Shown: in pieces, positions 1-6,339 of the stretch | How positions within the stretch are numbered: position 1 is the first letter of the stretch | How the letters are laid out: each line of letters opens with the position of its first letter | Notes under the pieces: model-generated | What the model saw: the letters and a program-made list of their open reading frames with translations, nothing else | What the model was told of the DNA's origin: nothing | Database searches by the model: none | Position numbers and translations under genes: made by a program | Source of the DNA: an uncultured Bacilli bacterium | Lineage (GTDB): Bacteria; Bacillota_I; Bacilli_A; RF39; UBA660 | Length of the DNA stretch: 31,242 nt | Direction: 5' to 3' | Assembly (NCBI GenBank): GCA_910576925.1 | Contig: CAJTKB010000011.1 | Coordinates: forward strand, 1-31,242

Positions 1-58
1 AGCATTACTTTACACTTTTTTATCAAAAATTCCGGTTTCTACTTGAAATTCAGCTATA

Positions 59-1066
59 TCATATAATAGTAAATAACTTTATATACTTGTTTTTACTCTT
101 AATAATAAAATAGCTAATCACAAAAGAAATAATAACAACTACAATAAATAGCTTTATACCATATAATAAATTAGAAAATAATCCTATATATGCAATAACA
201 GGTCTATGAACTAAATACAGACATATACTATAACTTCTAAGCTTAGTATATCTTTTATTATTACTAATTTGTAATAATATACTAACAAAGAAAAACATCA
301 AGAAAGGCATAATAACAAATAGACTATTGTCTTCGATATAGGCTCTGTTTCTAATAAAAGTCACTTCAAAAATTAAAATCAAATAACAAACTAAACAAAG
401 TATTACATTTTTCCTTAAGCTAAATAAGTTACCATTCCTATACATTTTAGCAAGAAAAACACCTATAGATACAAAAAGAATACCAACAAAAATACCATTA
501 CGAGAAGATATAAATATTTTATTATATAGATCAACTATTATTTTAAAAATATTAATATCATCTATTACAAAATAATACGAATTAGAAATAAGCGCGAAAA
601 TATATAAAAAGAAGCCTATTATAATAGGAAGAGTAAATTTAGATCTTTTATAAAATTTTGAAACTATAAATATTGCAACCATTAAAGCTAAAATATACCA
701 TAAAGCCCCCCAAGGATAAAAAAATACTTTTCTAATTAAATTTAAAATAGTTAAAAATAAATTACCATCAAAAGTTTGAACAAATTCTGGAATAATTCCA
801 ACTAGCAGCCAAAATACAAAAGGATATAATAACTTTTTAATATAATTATTAGTTACTACATCTATCTCTTTATTATTTAAAATTTTTATTCCATATAAAA
901 AACCAGATGTAACAAAGAAAAAGGGAACAACAAGTCTAAAAATGCAATGTGTAATATACCAATTAACATCAATATTAAAACTTTCAAGCACCAAAGTATG
1001 AAGTGCTATTATAAAAATACTAAATATAAACTTAACTATATCAATATACCCAAAATCTCTCTTCAT
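59..1066 (-). CDS. Acyltransferase-3 family integral membrane protein
   Basis: 335-residue polytopic membrane protein. The N-terminus (YIDIVKFIFSIFIIALHT) and the RLVVPFFFVTSGFL segment near residue 45 are the hallmark start of the acyltransferase-3 (OafA/OatA-type) family, which moves acyl groups, usually acetyl, across the membrane onto surface sugars. The end carries the family's SICLYLVHRPV-like segment. About ten hydrophobic helices are visible. The ATG overlaps the TGA of the preceding acyltransferase (ATGA), with AGGGG upstream, so the two are translationally coupled. It is the last gene of the SGNH/acyltransferase cassette visible here; 1-58 downstream shows no terminator. The acceptor polymer is not identifiable from sequence. 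The family call is firm; the substrate is unknown. Confidence 0.8.
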   Translation of the reverse strand: MKRDFGYIDIVKFIFSIFIIALHTLVLESFNIDVNWYITHCIFRLVVPFFFVTSGFLYGIKILNNKEIDVVTNNYIKKLLYPFVFWLLVGIIPEFVQTFDGNLFLTILNLIRKVFFYPWGALWYILALMVAIFIVSKFYKRSKFTLPIIIGFFLYIFALISNSYYFVIDDINIFKIIVDLYNKIFISSRNGIFVGILFVSIGVFLAKMYRNGNLFSLRKNVILCLVCYLILIFEVTFIRNRAYIEDNSLFVIMPFLMFFFVSILLQISNNKRYTKLRSYSICLYLVHRPVIAYIGLFSNLLYGIKLFIVVVIISFVISYFIIKSKNKYIKLFTII

Positions 1067-2177
1067 AAAGTTCCCCTATCATATATATTTTTTTTAATCC
1101 ATTCTTTCAATTTAATAAAACTATTACACCCAGATACAAAATTAAATATAAAAATTCTAATAAAATCAAGCAAGGAACATAACGCAAACAATATTATACT
1201 ATGAAAAAATAAGAAAAATAAAATTTTCATACTACTATTCATATAACCAGTCATTCCAAAGTATTTATAAACATAACTTCTTAATAACTTATTTGTATGT
1301 ATTAAATATACACCAAGAGTAGTTTTTGATAGCATATTTATAAACTTATTGTTTATAGTTAATGAAGAAAAAAAGATAAAATAAACTATTGTTTGAAAAA
1401 TCACTAGTGGATTATCATATGAAAACGTTGAAGAAATAATAACATCTGATATATACTTTGTCATAAAATTAAAACCAGCTAACTTAATAGCTAAATAGTA
1501 AAATAAAACATTAAGTAAAACTATACCTAAAAAAATAAAAACAAGAAAAGAAGGACTATTTACTACAGAAAGCTTTTTAAACTTATTAATATTAAAATAA
1601 CATCTTAAATATGCTCCTATAAAATATAGCAATATAAAATTAGAAAGTGAGTATCCATAATTATTATTAAAGGCAATTTGAGCTGTTAAGGATGGCAAAA
1701 TACTTATTATAAAAAACAATACTAACAAAATTTTTCTAAATTCATTCTTACTACTATTATTAATAACTTTATTTAAAATAGGACTAATTAAATATAAAAG
1801 TACATAATTAGCCAAAAACCAATAATCTTGATAATTAATAGGTGAAATATTTTTTAAAATATCCATATTACTAAGAGAAATTCCACATAATAAGACAATC
1901 AATAATATTATAAACTTATAAAACCAAGTTAAATTTACTAAATAAACTTATCAAACTTAAATTTATTCTTACACTGAAAATAACCTGTAACTATAATAAA
2001 AGAATTAACATGAACTACTAATACAGCTTTAATAAATGTTAGAAAAATATTTATTATACCTGTAGTAGCATCAAGAACTCCTCCTTGACATAACATATGC
2101 CACAAAACTATCATAAACATTGATACAATACGCATTAATTCAAAATTAGATTGCCTTATACTCTCATTACTCTTCAT
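1063..2177 (-). pseudogene. Acyltransferase-3 gene split by a frameshift
   Basis: Two open segments in different frames together form one acyltransferase-3 protein of about 371 residues. The 5' part (2177 to 1938) encodes the family start QSNFELMRIVSMFMIVLWHM and ends at TAG 1940-1938. The 3' part continues in the next frame (open from 1947, reading YLVNLTWFYKF) to TGA at 1063. The frames meet in 1941-1947. Adding one base, for example one T to the TTT run, would restore ...DKFYLVNLTW..., so a single-base loss is the simplest explanation. The ATG at 2177 is chosen because GAGG lies upstream; an earlier in-frame ATG at 2216 has no better support. This could be a real pseudogene, a phase-variable or slippage site, or a sequencing error. 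The downstream gene overlaps its stop, so truncation could also affect that gene's translation. Confidence 0.75.
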
Positions 2178-2244
2178 AATAATACATACCTCATATACAC
2201 CTAAATGAAGAAACAATTTAAACTTTGATCATAAATATTTATAA

Positions 2245-2964
2245 CTAATCATTTAAATATGGTAATAAAATTTTAGTTACTTTTATATATCCAAGCGAAG
2301 TCAAATGTACCCCATCTTCAGTATATTTTAATTTTAACATATTCTTTTTATCTAGTAAATTACTATTTATATCAATATAAGTAACATCAGTATTCTTATA
2401 ATATTCCTTTAATCTATTATTTATTTTATTTATATCTTTATTCGACCTATGTTCAACAGAAGTAGGATTAACTCTTTCATCATCACTATTATTAACTGGA
2501 TAAATAGATTCAACATATATCTTAGCCGTAGGTCTATTCTTACTTATTTTACTAACAATTTTAATAATGTTATTAAATATATCATCTACACTCTTCTCCT
2601 GTTTCAAATCATTAATACCAATTAGAAGAAATACCTTAGTAGGATTATACTTATAAACTTTCTCATCTAATGTCCTTAATACATCATCTGTAGTATAACC
2701 ACCCACTCCACTATTTACAACTGGAAGTCCATCATAAAGTTCCTCAATAGGATATCTTTCTGTAATAGAGTCCCCTACAAAAATAAAATTATCATTTGAT
2801 TCTACTTTTATATCATAAATATTATTTATACTTCCCTTATAGTAATGATCAAAATAATAAAAATCTATAAAAATAAACAATATTAATAATATAAATACAA
2901 TAAAAAATACTATTTTAATAATTAACTTAACTTTATAACTTTTATTTTCAACATTTGCTTTCAT
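2245..2964 (-). CDS. Membrane-anchored SGNH/GDSL hydrolase
   Basis: 239 residues: a positively charged N-terminus, one membrane segment at about 14-35, then an extracellular SGNH hydrolase domain. Visible blocks are FVGDSITE (nucleophile Ser), NSGVGGYTTDD (Gly oxyanion block), LLIGINDL (Asn block) and DGVHLTSLGY (Asp/His block), so all four catalytic blocks are intact. Such domains act as acyl-esterases, or as the acetyl-handing domain of OatA-type enzymes. It is clearly a paralogue of the next gene upstream (3033-3983), sharing VNSG-GG, YNPxKVFLLIG and ESIYP blocks. GGAGG stands before the ATG. Its position directly upstream of two acyltransferase-3 genes suggests that the pair works on the same surface polymer as a split OatA-like arrangement; that is inference. 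Confidence 0.85.
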   Translation of the reverse strand: MKANVENKSYKVKLIIKIVFFIVFILLILFIFIDFYYFDHYYKGSINNIYDIKVESNDNFIFVGDSITERYPIEELYDGLPVVNSGVGGYTTDDVLRTLDEKVYKYNPTKVFLLIGINDLKQEKSVDDIFNNIIKIVSKISKNRPTAKIYVESIYPVNNSDDERVNPTSVEHRSNKDINKINNRLKEYYKNTDVTYIDINSNLLDKKNMLKLKYTEDGVHLTSLGYIKVTKILLPYLND

Positions 2965-3032
2965 ACTACCTCCAAATATTTAAGATATATAATAGCAGAA
3001 AAAAAGAAGAAAGCAAAATATTTTTTCACATT

Positions 3033-3983
3033 CTATCTCTTACTTAAATATTCTTTTATCTTTTTTGTTACAATTTCATATCCTTCATCACTTAAATGAA
3101 GTCCATCATTTGTATATTCTAACTTTAAATTCTCAGATTCATCTTGTAATTCCTTATACATATCAATAAAAGTTATCTTATTTTCATCACAAAAACTTCT
3201 AAGTCTACTATTAATTTCCTTTATATCTTGATTATCACGCTTATTAACCATATCCATATCAACTTTATCATCATCTGTTTTATTAATTGGGTAAATAGAT
3301 TCTAGATAAATTTCACAATATGGTCTATTAGTTTGTATCTCCTTAATAATTTCTTCTATATTATTAACAATCTTATCTATACTCGCGCCCTTATTAAGAT
3401 CATTAGTACCAATTAATAGAAAAACCTTACTAGGATTATATTGATATACTCTGTTTTGCATATCTGCTAAAATATTATCAGTTACATTTCCACCTATTCC
3501 ACTATTCACAACATTCATATCTGGAAAATATTTTTCTAACTTATAAAAATAGGTTATAGAATCTCCCAAAAATAAAATATTTTCTGGAACTACTTCTTCC
3601 TTTTCAACTTTAATCTTTGTAACTATCTTAACCTTTTTATGATCAAAGCTAATAAAGTGATATATAATATAACTTCCTAAAATAAATATAATGCTAATAA
3701 AAATAAAATAAGTAAATACTAAATATTTAGGTTTTTTAACAATAACTTTTGGTTCCTTTTTCTTTCTTTTTGGCTTATCAATAAAGCTTGTATCCATTTC
3801 ATCTTCATAATTATTATTATCAAAATTAAATTTCTGTTGTTTAGTAAAAGTTAATCCTAAATCAATTTTTTCATAATACTGTTCATTCTTCTTAACACGC
3901 CTAGCAACAGTATTATTATCTGCCTTTACTCCCTCTTTTTCTTTAGTACTTTTTTTATTACTTAAATCTTTTTTTGGCGCCAT
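3033..3983 (-). CDS. Membrane-anchored SGNH/GDSL hydrolase with long cytoplasmic tail
   Basis: 316 residues from the ATG at 3983, preferred over the upstream in-frame start at 4007 because AAGAGGTG sits 9 nt before it. The first ~85 residues are highly charged and Lys-rich, likely cytoplasmic. One membrane segment follows (about 88-110, YFIFISIIFILGSYIIYHF), then an SGNH domain: FLGDSITY, NSGIGGNVTDN, LLIGTNDLN and DGLHLSDEGY supply all four blocks. It is a tandem paralogue of the 2245-2964 gene but carries a much longer N-terminal tail, which could be a contact with cytoplasmic or membrane partners. Gaps of about 67 bp separate it from the next genes, consistent with one transcript running through the acyltransferases. 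Confidence 0.83.
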   Translation of the reverse strand: MAPKKDLSNKKSTKEKEGVKADNNTVARRVKKNEQYYEKIDLGLTFTKQQKFNFDNNNYEDEMDTSFIDKPKRKKKEPKVIVKKPKYLVFTYFIFISIIFILGSYIIYHFISFDHKKVKIVTKIKVEKEEVVPENILFLGDSITYFYKLEKYFPDMNVVNSGIGGNVTDNILADMQNRVYQYNPSKVFLLIGTNDLNKGASIDKIVNNIEEIIKEIQTNRPYCEIYLESIYPINKTDDDKVDMDMVNKRDNQDIKEINSRLRSFCDENKITFIDMYKELQDESENLKLEYTNDGLHLSDEGYEIVTKKIKEYLSKR

Positions 3984-4060
3984 AAAATCACCTCTTACTA
4001 GTATCACGATATTAATTGTAACACAAAAACATTCTAAAAAGTACTCATAATTAAATTTTT

Positions 4061-4741
4061 CTATTTTTCACTATCAAAAATTAATTTTACACTGATAGTA
4101 ACCTCTTCTCCATTTAAAGGTGTATCAAGATTTAAACCTTCAATCATTGCAGAATACTTAATATTATTATCAAGCATTTCATAAACAGCCTTACTATAAT
4201 ATCTTGGAACATATCCTAAAATATACTCTTTCAAATCAGCTTTATAAATAATCTTAATAGCATATTTATCTTTACTATTTCCATCATCTTTTTTCAAATA
4301 TAACTTATCATTTACTTTTAAAAGAGATTTTAACCCATCTTCAATATAATACCTTGTTCCAGCAATATCAAATTTACTCTTTTTATAATTAAATTCTCTA
4401 ATAAATTCAAAATTATCGGTAAGAAGTCTTCCTCTAGTTCTAGATAAAATGTTAAATTCATCATCTATTAAACTTAAATCGTATGTATTTAAAATATCAA
4501 GATAATCAGGTCTTGCTTTATTAGGAAGCCTTGTACTTATATTTGTAAAAAGTGATGATGAAGAATATATTTTATCTAAATCACTAAAACCAGGAAAAAA
4601 GTCAAAACCTTTTGAAATAACCTCAGGAAGTTCATCCTTGAGATATCTAAAAGTATATTTTTCAAAATCATATGTAAGCTCCCCTATTACATATCTTTTT
4701 CTTTCTATTGGTTCTTTCCATACTAAAAATAACTTTTCCAT
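4061..4741 (-). CDS. HIRAN-domain protein paired with HipA-like kinase
   Basis: 226-residue soluble protein. The second half (about 123-205) matches a HIRAN domain: FDIAGTRYY, a KLYLKKDDGNSKDKYAIKI stretch and the typical end LGYVPRYYSKAVYEML. HIRAN domains are known DNA 3'-end binding modules in HLTF and occur as stand-alone bacterial proteins. The first half (1-110) has a conserved-looking LVWKEP...YVIGEL start and LFTNISTRLP...RPDY, resembling the region that precedes HIRAN in bacterial stand-alone proteins and recalling a HipA N-terminal subdomain. It follows the kinase gene by 9 bp, so the two are co-transcribed. It may be the antitoxin, a substrate adaptor or a DNA-targeting subunit for that kinase. 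No HTH gene of the HipB type is present. Confidence 0.7.
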   Translation of the reverse strand: MEKLFLVWKEPIERKRYVIGELTYDFEKYTFRYLKDELPEVISKGFDFFPGFSDLDKIYSSSSLFTNISTRLPNKARPDYLDILNTYDLSLIDDEFNILSRTRGRLLTDNFEFIREFNYKKSKFDIAGTRYYIEDGLKSLLKVNDKLYLKKDDGNSKDKYAIKIIYKADLKEYILGYVPRYYSKAVYEMLDNNIKYSAMIEGLNLDTPLNGEEVTISVKLIFDSEK

Positions 4742-4750
4742 ACCATAACC

Positions 4751-5605
4751 TCACTTTATTATACTCATAAGTATTCTTTTTCTTTCCTTTAAATATTTTA
4801 TTATAAATTTTTTATGTTCGCAAATAAGTAGTTTTGAAGGAATTTGTAAAACTATTTTCTCTATAAGTTCATCACTAAGTTTATCCAAATTCAAAATCTC
4901 TTTCCTAATAACATCAGGATACATCATATATAAATATTCTATAAGTTCGAATAAATTATATCGTTCCTTTCCGTTTTCCTTATATATTACAGCTTTTCCT
5001 CCTCTTATATAGCTATTAAAATCACGTACTTTATCATAGTACTTCTTTGCAAAACTATAATTCTTAAAACTCCTAAGCAAATTACAACCATTATCATATA
5101 AAGGAGATAATTTGTAACCTTTCTCACTCCTTGTAATACCCCAATTTTCTTCGTGTCTATCAGTTTCTCCTACTAAACAATCAAATACCATTATCTTTAG
5201 AAAGTCAGTAAAAAGTCCTTTATCAATTTCATCTAAACACTTTTTTATATTAGAAATAGTATAAAACTCACCTCTCTTAGAAGAATCTTTATTTATATAA
5301 GAAATAGCATCATTATGTACTTCATCCTGCCTATTAACAAACAAATAATTTAAAACTCCAATTCTTCCATCTTCATCTTCTCCAAATTCTATTCTAGCAC
5401 AAGGATATCCTAATACTTTGGCAATTTCATAACTCATCTTCTCAGAACAAGCCTCACTACAATTATAACTCTCATATTTGAAATATATTTCATTTTCATT
5501 TTCTCTTGAACGAGCAATTCTTTTATATCTTGTTCCTTTAGTATTCATAGAGACATTAGCCAAAAAGTCAAAATTAACACCAACTTTAAAAATATCATAT
5601 TCCAA
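4751..5605 (-). CDS. HipA/CtkA-like serine/threonine kinase
   Basis: About 284 residues, a compact HipA-like kinase without the usual N-terminal HipA subdomain. Visible in order, numbered from the TTG start: beta-3 lysine in YFKYES (~K43), helix-C region with EKMSYEIAKVLGYP, catalytic loop GETDRHEENWGI (Asp149, His151, Asn154) and metal-binding LSPLYDNG (Asp171). These are the HipA_C/CtkA signatures. Start choice: AGGAG (5615-5619) abuts an in-frame ATG at 5614, too close to use, but is 9 nt from TTG 5605, so TTG is preferred. The reduced size recalls HipT of HipBST and Helicobacter CtkA. A strong promoter at 5681-5710 drives it. The target is unknown; known HipA-family toxins phosphorylate aminoacyl-tRNA synthetases. 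Confidence 0.75.
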   Translation of the reverse strand: MEYDIFKVGVNFDFLANVSMNTKGTRYKRIARSRENENEIYFKYESYNCSEACSEKMSYEIAKVLGYPCARIEFGEDEDGRIGVLNYLFVNRQDEVHNDAISYINKDSSKRGEFYTISNIKKCLDEIDKGLFTDFLKIMVFDCLVGETDRHEENWGITRSEKGYKLSPLYDNGCNLLRSFKNYSFAKKYYDKVRDFNSYIRGGKAVIYKENGKERYNLFELIEYLYMMYPDVIRKEILNLDKLSDELIEKIVLQIPSKLLICEHKKFIIKYLKERKRILMSIIK

Positions 5606-5680
5606 ACAAATCATCTCCTATAAATACTCCACTATCTGACAAAACTTTTAAAAAAAATTTTTAATACCTATCATATAATT

Positions 5681-5710
5681 ATTATAACAGGAAACAAAAA
5701 GACATTTCAA
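5681..5710 (-). promoter_or_regulatory. Extended -10 promoter of the kinase/HIRAN operon
   Basis: On the minus strand, TTGAAA (5710-5705), an 18-bp spacer and TATAAT (5686-5681) preceded by TG (TGTTATAAT). This is a near-consensus vegetative promoter about 75 bp upstream of the kinase start. The divergent recU gene begins at 5772 and has a TATAAT at 5749-5754 without a good -35. Confidence 0.65.
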
Positions 5711-5771
5711 TAAAAGAAAAATTAATAGCCAAATAATTTAAAATATAGTATAATATAAAATAGGTGATGAG

Positions 5772-6338
5772 ATGAATTATCCAAACGGATTAAAAAAAGA
5801 AAACAAAGAAAATAGTTTTAGCTATACGAATTATGCTAACCGTGGAATGAGTCTTGAAAGTGAACTGAACATAACAAATGAATATTATAGACAAATTGAT
5901 AAGGCCTATATCTATAAAAAACCTACCCCCTTAAAGATAGTCAAAGTAGATTATAGAAAAAATAAAGTCACAGAAGGATACTTTGATACACCATCAACTA
6001 CTGACTATAACGGACTATATAAAGGAAAGTATATCGACTTTGAGGCTAAAGAAACAACATCTACTACAATGTTTCCTTTAAATAACATTCATCCTCATCA
6101 ATTAAAACATCTAGAAAATATTGAAAAACACGGTGGAATCTCTTTTTTAATAGTTAGATTCACTAAACTAAATAAAACATATCTACTATTAGAAAAAGAT
6201 TTATATAATTATTTACAAACTACTACTAGAAAATCCATAAGCATAAATTATTTCAATGAAAAAGCCTACTTAATTAAAGACAAATATAGTCCAAGAGTAG
6301 ACTATTTAGAAGTATTAGATAAAATTGGAGGAATTTAA
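5772..6338 (+). CDS. recU: Holliday junction resolvase RecU
   Basis: 188 residues, the usual RecU length. It resolves Holliday junctions in recombination and chromosome segregation in Firmicutes. Family signatures are intact: YANRGMSLE, PTPLKIVKVDY, the nuclease core PSTTDYNGLYKGKYIDFEAK with Asp78, Asp89, Glu91 and Lys93, and the HPHQLKHL segment. AGGTGATGAG precedes the ATG, and TATAAT lies at 5749-5754. It is followed after one base by the penicillin-binding protein gene, whose ribosome binding site lies inside the recU 3' end. The recU-pbp pairing is a well known Firmicute arrangement (recU-ponA). Confidence 0.93.
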   Translation: MNYPNGLKKENKENSFSYTNYANRGMSLESELNITNEYYRQIDKAYIYKKPTPLKIVKVDYRKNKVTEGYFDTPSTTDYNGLYKGKYIDFEAKETTSTTMFPLNNIHPHQLKHLENIEKHGGISFLIVRFTKLNKTYLLLEKDLYNYLQTTTRKSISINYFNEKAYLIKDKYSPRVDYLEVLDKIGGI

Positions 6339-6339
6339 T

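Noticed and set aside
947..1204. Plus-strand ORF of 85 codons opposite the acyltransferases
   Set aside because: It straddles the junction of two clear minus-strand acyltransferase genes, has low-complexity Ile/Asn/Lys content, and no RBS.
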